Positions 14,010-22,352 of a stretch of 39,692 bases of DNA are shown here, piece after piece (the stretch's first letter is position 1; every line of letters begins with the position of its first letter). Location of the stretch: positions 1 through 39,692 of the forward strand of contig SVHO01000008.1 of assembly GCA_015055725.1 (NCBI GenBank), given 5' to 3'. The translations under genes and the position numbers were made by a program. Under the pieces are notes generated by a model. It was not told the origin of the DNA, searched no databases, and worked only from the letters and a program-made list of their open reading frames with translations. Source of the stretch: Clostridiales bacterium (GTDB lineage: Bacteria; Bacillota; Clostridia; Christensenellales; Borkfalkiaceae).

Positions 14010-14038
14010 GTGGACAATGTCCACGCTGTGTCCACGCT
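14010..14038. repeat. TGTCCACGCT repeat cluster at the right edge
   Basis: GTGGACA (14010-14016), then TGTCCACGCTG twice in tandem (14018-14028 and 14029-14039) with 11-bp phasing. The left edge of the island has TGTCCAC at 6759 and TGTCCACGCT at 6770, also 11 bp apart, and GTGGACA at 6791. Confidence 0.55.
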
Positions 14039-14251
14039 GAGTAAATTACATATCATATTGGCAAGTGATGATAAATGAAACTAAATGTTTTAATTTCGTT
14101 TGCTTTAACGGATTTTTACCGCAAAAAGCATCAATAAATGTTCACAAATGATGGAAAAACATTTAGTAACTATAAACCAAGCACGTCGAGACGATAGTTT
14201 GCTTAGATAAATTATAGAATGATTTCAAATATTATAAAGGAGAAAAACTAA

Positions 14252-14968
14252 ATGAAAATAGGTATTTTTACTGATTCACATTATTGTGATGCAAAGAGCA
14301 TGGATAATACGAGAAGACCATATCTCTCGCTTGGTAAAATTAAAGAAGCAATGAAAGCTTTTGCCGATGCTAAAGTTGACGTTTGTTTTTGTATGGGGGA
14401 CTTAACCGACCATGCGCCTGGAAACACTAAAAAAGACGTTGAAAAATGCTTTAAAGAATGTGTTGAAGTTATTAAATCTTTTAATTTACCTTTTTATTTT
14501 GTGCCTGGTAATCACGATTATATGATAATGAACCATGACGAAGTTGAAGAAATTTTAGGGCAAACGTTGCCCCCAAAGACTGTTTCTTTTGGGAAATTTG
14601 ATTTTATTATGCTTGACGCTAATTACCGTTCTAATAGTTTAAGATTTGACCAAGTGGAAGAACACCGTTGGAACGACTCGAATTTACCACAATGGCAGGT
14701 TGATTTTTTTGAAAAGGCGTTAAACGATTCTAATAAAGACTGTATTGTTTTTGTTCACGAAAATCTTGACCCAAGCATTCCTGAAAGTCATTTGGTTAAA
14801 AATCACGTGCAAATCCGAGATATTATAAATAAGAGTGGAAAAGTTAAAGCAGTCATCCAAGGGCACTACCATAAAGGTGCTGAAAACGTTGTTGATGGTA
14901 TACCTTATATAACGCTATCAGCTATGTGTGAAGGGGAAGGAAATTCATTTAAAATTTTAGAATTTTAA
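14252..14968 (+). CDS. Metallophosphoesterase (calcineurin-like)
   Basis: The 238-residue protein has the complete metal-site series: FTDSHYCD (DxH) near residue 7, MGDLTDH near 48, PGNHDY near 87, VHENLD near 168 and GHYHKG near 209. It should cleave a phosphate ester in the cytoplasm; no signal peptide or membrane segment is seen. RRPYLSLGKI after the first motif is like the purple-acid/Icc-type family members that act on nucleotides, but the substrate is not clear. AAAGGAG precedes the ATG. It stands alone between the island and a strong terminator, and unlike the phosphoesterase inside the island it has the full larger fold. Confidence 0.88.
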   Translation: MKIGIFTDSHYCDAKSMDNTRRPYLSLGKIKEAMKAFADAKVDVCFCMGDLTDHAPGNTKKDVEKCFKECVEVIKSFNLPFYFVPGNHDYMIMNHDEVEEILGQTLPPKTVSFGKFDFIMLDANYRSNSLRFDQVEEHRWNDSNLPQWQVDFFEKALNDSNKDCIVFVHENLDPSIPESHLVKNHVQIRDIINKSGKVKAVIQGHYHKGAENVVDGIPYITLSAMCEGEGNSFKILEF

Positions 14969-14975
14969 TAATGTT

Positions 14976-15010
14976 AAACCGCGCAAAAAAGTATGCGCGG
15001 TTTAAATTTT
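14976..15010 (+). terminator. Intrinsic terminator after the phosphoesterase
   Basis: A 10-bp stem AAACCGCGCA/TGCGCGGTTT with an 8-nt loop is followed by AAATTTT. The GC-rich core stands out from the AT-rich surroundings. Confidence 0.75.
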
Positions 15011-15152
15011 AAATTAAACTTTTAAGTCATAAATCATTGAATTTGATAGTATTTATATAGTGAAAGTTATTAACATTATGCGTGTCAAAAAAGGTCGAAT
15101 TGTTGATAACTTTCATTATTTTTGTATAGTTATTAACATTTGCGGTGATTTT

Positions 15153-15869
15153 ATGATTGTTTTTAAAAGTAAAAATTTGATAATAATTTCAGTTTTAATT
15201 GCTACGATTTTTACCATTATCTTTTGCATTGGTTCGATTGTTGTGCAACCAACGGGAGAAGCCTATGCAAACAAGATAAGAGTAGTTCTTGATGCTGGGC
15301 ATGGTGGAATTGATGGTGGTGTTTCAGGGGTGAATACAGGCGTTAAAGAAAGTGAATTAAATCTAAAAGTGGTTAAAAAAATTGAAAAATATTTGATTAG
15401 TGCAGGAATGAGCGTTTCCTTAACTCGTAATTCTAATGCTGGGCTTTACGGAATTGCAACTAAAAATCTTAAAAGACGTGATATGGAAAAAAGACGGGAT
15501 ATTATTAAGTCTTTTAAGCCAAACGTTGTGATAAGTGTTCACATGAACAAATATAGTTTATCGACACGACGTGGAGCGCAAGTTTTTTATAAAAAGAGCG
15601 ATGAAAACGCTAAACTATTAGCGAGTTCAATTCAAAACAATTTTAATCAAATGGAAGAGGCGAGTAGAGATTGTTCAATTTTATCGGGCGACTACTATAT
15701 TTTAAATTGTACGGAATATACTTCGGTTATTGCTGAGTGTGGATTTTTATCAAATCCTGAAGACGAAGCACTTTTAATAACGGATGAATATCAAGATAAA
15801 ATTGCATACTGCATTTTTAAGGGTATTGTTGGATATTTAGCGCAATCTTCATTTGATTATAATAAATAA
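15153..15869 (+). CDS. cwlD: N-acetylmuramoyl-L-alanine amidase, CwlD type
   Basis: It cleaves the bond between muramic acid and the stem peptide; CwlD does so in spore cortex to make muramic-lactam. From the ATG at 15153 the protein has 238 residues, the usual CwlD length, with an N-terminal signal anchor (residues 8-30) and an Amidase_3 domain: LDAGHGGIDGG, KESELNL, SVHMN and the late glutamate in AECGFLSNPED, the zinc and catalytic residues. Earlier in-frame starts to 15060 would add a hydrophilic extension before the anchor and lack a ribosome site. The leader contains an inverted repeat TGAAAGTTAT/ATAACTTTCA and two copies of GTTATTAACATT. Confidence 0.88.
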   Translation: MIVFKSKNLIIISVLIATIFTIIFCIGSIVVQPTGEAYANKIRVVLDAGHGGIDGGVSGVNTGVKESELNLKVVKKIEKYLISAGMSVSLTRNSNAGLYGIATKNLKRRDMEKRRDIIKSFKPNVVISVHMNKYSLSTRRGAQVFYKKSDENAKLLASSIQNNFNQMEEASRDCSILSGDYYILNCTEYTSVIAECGFLSNPEDEALLITDEYQDKIAYCIFKGIVGYLAQSSFDYNK

Positions 15870-15880
15870 TATTTATTTTG

Positions 15881-15907
15881 GCCTGAATAAAAATATTCGG
15901 GCTTTTT
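15881..15907 (+). terminator. Intrinsic terminator after cwlD
   Basis: GCCTGAATA and TATTCGGGC pair with one wobble around AAAA and are followed by TTTTT. Confidence 0.7.
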
Positions 15908-15967
15908 CATTGTGTTTTTTACCAAAATAATGTATAATAAAATTAAAATAATGCGGGAGTGTTTAGT

Positions 15968-16372
15968 TTGTTTAAACTTGGCGAGATAATGGATAAAAAT
16001 AAAGCACTTTTAACAAGCCCAGTCGTTTTGGCGTTTGTTGGAGATGCTGTTTATTCATTGTTTGTTAGAGAAAAATTTACTTTTCAAAGTGACGCTAAAG
16101 CTGGCGAATTAAATAAACTTGCGACTAAAGAAGTAAACGCCGTTGCGCAAGCGGAATTTATTAAAGAAATTATGCCGTTATTAAACGAGTGTGAATTAGG
16201 TGTGTTTAAACGCGCTCGTAATGCAAAAAAAGGAACGAAAGCAAAACATGCATCCGTTGCAGATTACAATCAAGCAACGGGGTTTGAAGCAGTGCTCGGC
16301 TTTTTATACTTAACGGGTGATATAGATAGATTGAATTTTTTATTGAATAAAGGTGTGACTAATGAAAATTGA
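15968..16372 (+). CDS. mrnC: Mini-ribonuclease III
   Basis: Mini-III is an RNase III catalytic domain without the dsRNA-binding domain; in Firmicutes it matures 23S rRNA. The protein shows VVLAFVGDAVYSLFVRE (catalytic acidic helix), AKAGELNKLATKEVNA, RARNAKKGTKAKHASVADYNQATGFEAVLGFLYL with the second acidic residues, all as in the family, and is about 130 residues, normal for MrnC. Start choice is uncertain: TTG at 15968 has GGGAG 8 nt upstream, ATG at 15989 has only a weak site. A TATAAT lies at about 15933. It overlaps rlmB by 11 bases, and the order mrnC-rlmB-sigH matches Bacillus. Confidence 0.88.
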   Translation: MFKLGEIMDKNKALLTSPVVLAFVGDAVYSLFVREKFTFQSDAKAGELNKLATKEVNAVAQAEFIKEIMPLLNECELGVFKRARNAKKGTKAKHASVADYNQATGFEAVLGFLYLTGDIDRLNFLLNKGVTNEN

Positions 16373-17093
16373 AGGCAGAAACGCGGTTTATGAATTGCTT
16401 AAAACCGATAAAGAAATTGACAAAATTTTAGTGCAAAAAGATTTAAAAGACGATGCAAGCAAACGATTGATTAACGTTATTCGTTCTCATAAAGTGAAGC
16501 TTCAACCCGTGGATAAATACGTTATTGAAAAAGAAAGCGAAAGCAAAAGACATCAAGGCTTTATTGCTTACGTTTCTGATTATAAATATTTTGAAATTGA
16601 AGACATAATTGATGATTGCGCGGATAAAGACGGATTAGTTGTCGTTCTAAACGAAATTCTTGACCCACACAACCTTGGTAGCATAATTAGGGTTTGCGAG
16701 TGCGCAGGGGCTGACGGTATTATAATCGGCAAAGATAGAAGCGCATCTGTTAGTGATACGGTTATGCGAATTTCTGCAGGCGCGCTAAATCACATAAAAG
16801 TTGCAAAAGTGACTAATATAAATAACGCTATTGATAAACTGAAAGAAAACGGTTTTTGGGTTTATGGCGCAGAAGTTGGCGGTGGAAATATTTATAAATC
16901 AAACCTAACGGGTAAAATATGCTTAGTTATCGGTGGCGAAGATAGTGGTGTTAAAAGGCTCACAAAAGAAAAATGTGACGGCATCATATCTATACCAATG
17001 TTTGGAAAGGTTAATTCTTTAAACGCCTCAGTTGCGTGTGGAATTGCCGTTTATGAAGTCGTTCGTCAAAGAGTTCAAACCGAAAAAGCATAG
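16362..17093 (+). CDS. rlmB: 23S rRNA (guanosine-2'-O)-methyltransferase RlmB (TrmH/SpoU family)
   Basis: A SPOUT-fold methyltransferase that modifies G2251 of 23S rRNA in the peptidyl-transferase region. The N-terminal substrate-binding domain (MKIEGRNAVYELL, residues 1-75) is followed by the knotted catalytic domain with NEILDPHNLGSIIRVCE (motif 1), IGGEDSGVKRLTKEKCD (motif 2) and IPMFGKVNSLNASVACGIAVYE (motif 3). The length of 243 residues is typical. It overlaps mrnC at its start and is followed 22 bases later by the sigma factor gene. The rae1/yacP gene that lies between these in Bacillus is missing. Confidence 0.92.
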   Translation: MKIEGRNAVYELLKTDKEIDKILVQKDLKDDASKRLINVIRSHKVKLQPVDKYVIEKESESKRHQGFIAYVSDYKYFEIEDIIDDCADKDGLVVVLNEILDPHNLGSIIRVCECAGADGIIIGKDRSASVSDTVMRISAGALNHIKVAKVTNINNAIDKLKENGFWVYGAEVGGGNIYKSNLTGKICLVIGGEDSGVKRLTKEKCDGIISIPMFGKVNSLNASVACGIAVYEVVRQRVQTEKA

Positions 17094-17115
17094 AATTTAC
17101 GATAAAGGGGAAACA

Positions 17116-17706
17116 ATGAATTATCAAATGATGACGGACGAACAATTGGTTGCTCTTTCTAAGAACGATAAAGGGCTTCCTTTTGAAACTCTTATAAAGA
17201 GATACGATAGCGTTATAAAAGTTATGGTTGGCAAATTCTTTTGCTCTGATGCAGACCGTGACGATTTAACGCAAATTTGCTTGGTTGCACTAACTTCAGC
17301 TGTCGATAAATATAACGGGCAATCAAATTTTAAGGCGTTTGCATATGCGTGTATAAATAACGCATTGTTATCGGCATTTCGTAAAAGCAATACTAAAAAA
17401 AATTCCCCGCTTAAAAATTACGTTCCGCTTTTTGGATATGGTGATGGCGATTCGGATAAAAACGACGTTATCGTAGACACTCAAATAGGGCCTGAAGAAT
17501 CGCTTATTGTAAATGAAGTTAAAGCAGAATTTAAGGCTGTTGCAAAAGACACTTTGAGTGAATTAGAATTTAATATTTTAGACCTTATTTTACAAGGATA
17601 TTCTTATAAAGAAATTAGTGTTAAGACAAACAAAGATATTAAATCTATTGATAATGCGGTTCAACGCATTAGAAAAAAATTAAAAACAAAACTTGGTGAC
17701 GTTTAA
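17116..17706 (+). CDS. sigH: Sigma-70 family RNA polymerase sigma factor, SigH-like
   Basis: A 196-residue sigma factor with region 2 (FETLIKRYDSVIKVMVGKFF then DRDDLTQICLVALTSAVDKY, the core-binding and -10 recognition helices) and region 4 (LSELEFNILDLILQGYSYKEISV, then KSIDNAVQRIRKKLK, the -35 helix-turn-helix). Region 3 is absent, as in SigH and ECF types. The gene order after rlmB supports SigH, which in spore formers drives stationary-phase and early sporulation genes. The ATG at 17116 has AAAGGGG upstream; the longer in-frame start at 17032 lies within rlmB. dnaX follows 9 bases downstream. Confidence 0.85.
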   Translation: MNYQMMTDEQLVALSKNDKGLPFETLIKRYDSVIKVMVGKFFCSDADRDDLTQICLVALTSAVDKYNGQSNFKAFAYACINNALLSAFRKSNTKKNSPLKNYVPLFGYGDGDSDKNDVIVDTQIGPEESLIVNEVKAEFKAVAKDTLSELEFNILDLILQGYSYKEISVKTNKDIKSIDNAVQRIRKKLKTKLGDV

Positions 17707-17715
17707 GGAGAGAAT

Positions 17716-19341
17716 ATGGCGTATTTAGCGTTATATAGGCGATATCGCCCCACAACTTTTAGTGGGTTAATAGGGCAAGAGCATATTACAAAAACGCTCG
17801 TAAACCAAATAAACGGCGATAAACTTGGGCATGCTTATCTTTTTACAGGTACGCGTGGTACGGGTAAAACTTCGTGTGCAAAAATATTTGCAAAAGCTAT
17901 TAACTGCCTTAATCCCGTTAATGGTTCGCCTTGTGGTGAGTGTGAAGTTTGTAAGGCTCTTTCAGACCCTTCTAATATTGACGTTGTTGAAATCGACGCA
18001 GCCTCAAATAACGGCGTTAATGAAATTAGGGATTTGCGTGAAAAAGTTCAATATCCACCCGTTTCTTGTAAATATAAAGTTTATATCGTTGATGAAGTGC
18101 ATATGCTTACAGGTCCAGCATTTAACGCTTTATTAAAAACGCTTGAAGAACCACCAAAACACGCGGTATTTATTCTCGCAACAACTGAAGTTCATAAAAT
18201 ACCTGCTACTATTCTTTCAAGGTGTATGCGCTTTGATTTTAGGCTTATTGACACCGAAAGGATAGCAAAACTTATTTCTGAGATTTATGACGAGCAAGGA
18301 AAGGCTTATGATAGCGAAGCAGTTTTTGCTATTGCAAAAGCAGGCGAAGGCAGTATTCGTGACGCGCTTTCAGTTGCCGATATTGCAATTTCATATAATA
18401 ACGAAAAATTAACTTATGACGACGTTATGGATATTTTGGGCTCGTCTAACGCACAAACGTTAATTGAATTTGTTAACGACGTGATTCAGTCTCAACCAGG
18501 CAAAGTTTTGTCTACTATTGATAAATTATCTTCTTCTGGTAAAAGCGTTGGCGTTCTTATTAAAGACGTGACTGCTCTTTTAAGAGATTTAATCGTAATT
18601 AAAAATTGTGAAAATGCCAACCAAATTTTAAGGCTACCGAAAAATCGTTTTAGTATATATGAAAATATAGCAAATTCAACGTCTGAAGAACGTTTGTTGC
18701 GTATCCTTGAAATATTTACAGATGCAGAAAGTTCGTTAAAATATTCAAATCATCCGAGAGTAATTTTTGAAACGGCATCAGTAAAAAGCGCGCGTCCCGA
18801 TTCTGATTACAACATTGACGCGTTGATGTCAAGAATTAAAAAACTTGAAGAGCAACTTGAAAAGGGTGTAAAAGTTGTCGAAGTTCAAAAAAATCAAGAA
18901 ATTAAAATTGTAGAAGAAGAAAAAGAAGAAACTTCCGTTGCCGTTCAACAACCACAATCGAAAACTGAAAATGTTTTACCAAAGCAAGAAGTCGAGCATA
19001 AAGTTAACCCATCAATAGATAAAGTTGCCGTAGAAGAAATTAAAGGTAAATTGCTTTTTAATCTTCGTAAAAACGGCAGTGAAATGCTTTGGAACATCGT
19101 TCAGTCAATCAATATTGAAGTGGTTGGAAAGGTTTTAGTTTTGATTGCCGATAAAGCATCTGACCAAGAACTTTTAGATAAAGCCCCAAGTAGAATGAGA
19201 ATTGAAGAGGCGTTAGAAGAATTTTTGCCTTTTGAATTACAGATAAAATTATCCGATACCGAAAGAACGCTTGATGCAGTTGATAAAGCAACTGAAAGAG
19301 TTAAAAAAATTTTTGGTGACGATATAGTAATAATAAAATAA
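17716..19341 (+). CDS. dnaX: DNA polymerase III subunit gamma/tau
   Basis: The clamp-loader ATPase of the replisome. The start RRYRPTTFSGLIGQEHI, the Walker A TGTRGTGKTS near 44-53, the zinc-binding cysteines in CLNPVNGSPCGECEVC near 64-79, the Walker B VDEVHML near 118 and the sensor TEVHKIPATILSRCMRF near 156 are all in place. Domain III continues to about residue 365. The tail (370-541) is charged with an EKEE-rich linker and then a folded end (LLFNLRKNGSEMLWNIV). The length of 541 is normal for a Firmicute single product. AAGGAGA lies 6 nt upstream. It starts the dnaX-ybaB-recR block. Confidence 0.95.
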   Translation: MAYLALYRRYRPTTFSGLIGQEHITKTLVNQINGDKLGHAYLFTGTRGTGKTSCAKIFAKAINCLNPVNGSPCGECEVCKALSDPSNIDVVEIDAASNNGVNEIRDLREKVQYPPVSCKYKVYIVDEVHMLTGPAFNALLKTLEEPPKHAVFILATTEVHKIPATILSRCMRFDFRLIDTERIAKLISEIYDEQGKAYDSEAVFAIAKAGEGSIRDALSVADIAISYNNEKLTYDDVMDILGSSNAQTLIEFVNDVIQSQPGKVLSTIDKLSSSGKSVGVLIKDVTALLRDLIVIKNCENANQILRLPKNRFSIYENIANSTSEERLLRILEIFTDAESSLKYSNHPRVIFETASVKSARPDSDYNIDALMSRIKKLEEQLEKGVKVVEVQKNQEIKIVEEEKEETSVAVQQPQSKTENVLPKQEVEHKVNPSIDKVAVEEIKGKLLFNLRKNGSEMLWNIVQSINIEVVGKVLVLIADKASDQELLDKAPSRMRIEEALEEFLPFELQIKLSDTERTLDAVDKATERVKKIFGDDIVIIK

Positions 19342-19358
19342 ATTTAGGAGAGATTATT

Positions 19359-19691
19359 ATGGCTTATAGAGGTGGTTTTGGTGGATTTGGTGGTGGAAAC
19401 CAAATGCAAAATCTTATGAAACAAGCGCAAAAAATGCAAGAAGAAATGCAAAAAGCGCAAGCGCAACTTGAAGAAACTCAAGTTGAAGGTACTTCTGGTG
19501 GTGGATTAGTTAAAGTTGTTATGACGGCTAAAAAGGTTGTGACAAATATTGAGATAAATCCTGATGCGGTTGATACAGATGACATTACGATGCTTGAAGA
19601 TTTGCTTATTGCCGCGCTTAACGACTGCTATGAAAAAGCAGAAAAAGTTTATACCGAAAAGATGGGCGCGTTTGGCGGTTTAGGTTTATAA
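19359..19691 (+). CDS. YbaB/EbfC family nucleoid-associated protein
   Basis: A small DNA-binding dimer that is encoded between dnaX and recR in most bacteria. The 110-residue product has a Gly-rich start (GGFGGFGGGNQMQN), the long helix MKQAQKMQEEMQKAQAQLEE, the strand GTSGGGLVKVVMTAKKVV and the closing helix LLIAALNDCYEKAEKV, as in the family. TAGGAGAG is 9 nt upstream. The gene is 17 bases after dnaX and one base before recR, so it is clearly co-transcribed. Its exact role in nucleoid structure or in recombination is not settled for the family. Confidence 0.93.
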   Translation: MAYRGGFGGFGGGNQMQNLMKQAQKMQEEMQKAQAQLEETQVEGTSGGGLVKVVMTAKKVVTNIEINPDAVDTDDITMLEDLLIAALNDCYEKAEKVYTEKMGAFGGLGL

Positions 19692-19692
19692 A

Positions 19693-20286
19693 ATGAAGGT
19701 TTATATTGAGCCGATAGGTAGGCTTATAAACGAATTTTCAAAGTTGCCGGGCGTGGGCGCGAAAACTGCGCAAAGATTTGCTTATAAAATTGTAAATATG
19801 AGCGATGAAGACGCTAAAGCTTTTGCTGATGCCATCATCAACGTTAAAAACAACGTTCATTATTGTAAGATTTGTGGCAATTTTTCAGAAGGTGATACTT
19901 GTGACGTTTGTAAGACGCGCAGTGCAGATGTTATTTGCGTTGTTAAAGAACCGAAAGACGTTATTGCTATTGAAAAATTAAACGAATTTAACGGAGTTTA
20001 TCACGTTTTACACGGAACTATTTCTCCGTTAGATGGAATAGGCCCAAATGATATAAATATTAAAGGCTTGCTTACACGAATTTCTCAAGGTGGCGTAAAA
20101 GAAGTTATAATGGCAACTAATCCTGACGTTGAGGGTGAGGCGACGGCAATGTATATTTCAAACTTGCTTAAACCTTTAGGGGTTAAGGTCACTCGTTTAG
20201 CGCACGGGATACCCATTGGCACGGAACTTGAATATGCGGATGAAGTTAGCCTTGCACGCGCATTTATTGACCGCAAAACATTATAA
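19693..20286 (+). CDS. recR: Recombination mediator protein RecR
   Basis: RecR, with RecO, loads RecA on SSB-covered DNA during gap repair. The 197-residue protein has the helix-hairpin-helix LPGVGAKTAQRFA near residues 18-30, a zinc finger CKICGNFSEGDTCDVC near 57-72, and a Toprim domain with VVKEPKDVIAIEKLN, GVYHVLHGTISPLDGIGP and ATNPDVEGEATA. The length matches the family. It starts one base after the ybaB stop, and the dehydrogenase gene follows 12 bases later. Confidence 0.95.
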   Translation: MKVYIEPIGRLINEFSKLPGVGAKTAQRFAYKIVNMSDEDAKAFADAIINVKNNVHYCKICGNFSEGDTCDVCKTRSADVICVVKEPKDVIAIEKLNEFNGVYHVLHGTISPLDGIGPNDINIKGLLTRISQGGVKEVIMATNPDVEGEATAMYISNLLKPLGVKVTRLAHGIPIGTELEYADEVSLARAFIDRKTL

Positions 20287-20298
20287 AGAAGGTTATTG

Positions 20299-21258
20299 AT
20301 GAAAGTTTCAGTTTTAGGATGTGGTCGTTGGGGGTCGTTTATTGGTTGGTACCTTGCAAATAACGGGCATAAGGTCGTTCAATGGGGTACTGAAGGCAAT
20401 TATTCGTTTGACGTTTTAAAAAACACAGGACGAAACGAATACGTTGAACTTGATAAAAGAATAACCCTATCAAGCGACCTAAAATATGCAATTGAATATG
20501 GTGAGGTTATTATTATTTCCATAAGCGCGCAAGGGCTTAGGGGTTTTATGTCTAGAATAACTCAATTTGACGTTAGCAATAAAAAGTTTGTTTTATGCAT
20601 GAAGGGAATTGAGGTTGAAACGGGCAAAAGACTTTCAGAAATCGTTTGTGAATGCGGTGTCGATAAGAATAACGTTGCAGTTTGGGTGGGGCCAGGGCAT
20701 ATTCAAGCCTTTGTAAAAGGGTATCCAAATTGTATGGTTATTGACGCTTATAATAAAGAGTTGGTTAAGTTCCTTGCAGATAATTTTAGAGGTGAACTAA
20801 TAAGGTTTTATTATGGTGACGATATAATTGGGAGCGAAATTGGCGCTGCGGCGAAAAACGTTATGGGGATTGCTGCGGGAATGCTTGACGGTGGAGGATA
20901 TACCACATTAAAAGGTCCACTTATGGCGCGTGGTGCACGCGAAGTTGCTAGGCTTATTAAGGCTATGGGTGGCAACGAACTTTCGGCTTATGGATTATGT
21001 CACTTGGGCGATTATGAAACGACTCTTTTTTCTGAATTTTCAAATAATAGAAAGTTTGGTGAATTGTTTGTAAAAGGTGAAAAATTCGAAAAATTAGCAG
21101 AAGGGGTTAGCACGGCAAAAGCAATGCGAAAACTCGGCATTGAATATAACGTTGATTTACCTATAACTAACGCCGTTTATTCCATAATTTATGAAAATAA
21201 AGACCCAATGAAAGTTTTCTTAAACTTATTTTCAAGAAGCACGAGAAAAGAGTTTTAA
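20299..21258 (+). CDS. gpsA: NAD(P)H-dependent glycerol-3-phosphate dehydrogenase
   Basis: It reduces dihydroxyacetone phosphate to sn-glycerol 3-phosphate for phospholipid synthesis. The Rossmann motif VLGCGRWGSFIGWYLANNGHKV is at residues 5-26. SISAQGLR near 76, MKGIEVETGKRLSE near 108, the WVGPGHIQAF loop, the catalytic-lysine region EIGAAAKNVMGIAAGM near 190 and the C-terminal helices GAREVARLIKAMGG and YETTLFS are as in the family. The length of 319 residues is a little short of usual (330-345). The loop reading GPGHIQ in place of the usual GPSFAxE is an unusual substitution. ATG at 20299 has AAGAAGG upstream. Confidence 0.85.
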   Translation: MKVSVLGCGRWGSFIGWYLANNGHKVVQWGTEGNYSFDVLKNTGRNEYVELDKRITLSSDLKYAIEYGEVIIISISAQGLRGFMSRITQFDVSNKKFVLCMKGIEVETGKRLSEIVCECGVDKNNVAVWVGPGHIQAFVKGYPNCMVIDAYNKELVKFLADNFRGELIRFYYGDDIIGSEIGAAAKNVMGIAAGMLDGGGYTTLKGPLMARGAREVARLIKAMGGNELSAYGLCHLGDYETTLFSEFSNNRKFGELFVKGEKFEKLAEGVSTAKAMRKLGIEYNVDLPITNAVYSIIYENKDPMKVFLNLFSRSTRKEF

Positions 21259-21265
21259 AAATTGA

Positions 21266-21297
21266 AAAAGGCAATCATTTGATTGCCTTTTGTTTTT
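21266..21297. terminator. Bidirectional terminator between gpsA and WYL gene
   Basis: A perfect 12-bp stem AAAAGGCAATCA/TGATTGCCTTTT with a 2-nt gap is flanked by A and T runs on both sides, so it can serve both convergent genes. Confidence 0.85.
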
Positions 21298-22219
21298 AAT
21301 AATTTTTTAGTATATCGTTTGCGCAGTCTTTTACTGCGCTTTTTAATTTTGAGGGGGAAAGAACTTTAACACCTTTTCCATAACTCATAATTTTCATAAC
21401 TAAACCGTTATCATATGGTAATTTGACGCTTGCAACGTGCTTTCCATTGATTAAGTTAACGTTTTCAATTCCTAGCCATTCCTCAACGTCGGAAAGGCAG
21501 GATTTATCAATTTCAAGCATAACGTCAGTAGTTTCAACGTTTGCATGCCAAAAATCGAGAGGAAGTTCAGATTGTGAGATTTCACGCCTTATAAATGAGT
21601 CATTTGTTAAAATAGCGTGTTCAATTCTTCCAGTCTTAAAAAAACGGAATTCGTTTCTTAAATGACAAAAAGCGTATACATACCAAAGACCTTGCTTAAA
21701 AACTATAACGTGTGGCTCTATAACTCTCTCGGTTATTTCACCGTTTCTATCGTGATATTTTATTTGAAGTTTTTTCAAACTCTCAATGCTTTTCTGAATT
21801 ACTAGTAATTTACTTTTATAACCGTTCGTATCACCCCAAGGGCCTGCATCTATAATTAAATTACCGCTCTTTAAGTCAAAGCCACTATATTCGTTTTTTA
21901 CTGCTGATTTTAATTTGTTAATCGCACTGCTTAAAACTTTATTTGGCACGCTTTCAGTTATAGCGGTCAGAGCGTTTATTGTTTGCTTGAATTCGTTAAC
22001 CGTCATAAAAGTTGAAGAAAACTTATAAGTGTCAATAATGGCAAAGCCACCTTGATTGCCACGAATAGTATAAATTGGAACGCCTGCACTTTCAAGTCCG
22101 CATATGTATCTATGAATACTGCGCACGCTAACTTCGAATTTATAGGCAAGATGCTGTGCTTTGACACACTTTTTCGACAAAAGTTCAAATAAAATTCCAA
22201 GCATTATTTCAAATTTCAT
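21296..22219 (-). CDS. WYL-domain transcriptional regulator, YafY/DeoR type
   Basis: The 307-residue protein has an N-terminal winged helix (LFELLSKKCVKAQHLAYKFEVSVRSIHRYICGLESAGVPI, HTH_11 type, residues 10-50) and a WYL domain from about 140 (QIKYHDRNGEITERVIEPHVIVFKQGLWYVYAFC), with a C-terminal WCX-like part. WYL proteins sense ligands, often nucleic acids or nucleotides, and switch DNA-binding. It is divergent from a small gene, and the inverted repeat TGACA-N6-TGTCA at 22297-22312 in the intergenic space is a likely operator for one or both. The start has AGGAGAT upstream. Confidence 0.9.
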   Translation of the reverse strand: MKFEIMLGILFELLSKKCVKAQHLAYKFEVSVRSIHRYICGLESAGVPIYTIRGNQGGFAIIDTYKFSSTFMTVNEFKQTINALTAITESVPNKVLSSAINKLKSAVKNEYSGFDLKSGNLIIDAGPWGDTNGYKSKLLVIQKSIESLKKLQIKYHDRNGEITERVIEPHVIVFKQGLWYVYAFCHLRNEFRFFKTGRIEHAILTNDSFIRREISQSELPLDFWHANVETTDVMLEIDKSCLSDVEEWLGIENVNLINGKHVASVKLPYDNGLVMKIMSYGKGVKVLSPSKLKSAVKDCANDILKNY

Positions 22220-22296
22220 AATATAAAATCTCCTATAAACATATTTTAATATACAGGCAAAAAATTGTCAAATATATTTAAATAATTTGTTTAATA

Positions 22297-22312
22297 TGAC
22301 AACCGTGTGTCA
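22297..22312. promoter_or_regulatory. Candidate operator of the WYL regulator
   Basis: TGACA at 22297-22301 and TGTCA at 22308-22312 form an inverted repeat with a 6-bp spacer, in the space between the two divergent genes. The link to the WYL protein is inferred from position only. Confidence 0.45.
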
Positions 22313-22352
22313 TGATTTCTTGTTAATATGTTTACAAGAAAGGAGATTAGAT

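Larger units (their letters stand above)
13876..14251. other. 376-bp spacer at the right edge of the island
   Basis: It holds the minus-strand promoter at 13941-13969, an 18-bp hairpin CAAGGT...ACCTTG at 13968-13985 without a T run, and the TGTCCAC repeat cluster at 14010-14038. The DNA from 14040 to 14251 is AT-rich, with no convincing gene and only the ribosome site AAAGGAG before 14252. The island edge probably lies near the repeats. Confidence 0.55.

Noticed and set aside
15060-15152. N-terminal extension of cwlD or a leader peptide in its upstream region
   Set aside because: No ribosome site at 15060, and the extension would precede the signal anchor; the ATG at 15153 gives the normal family length.
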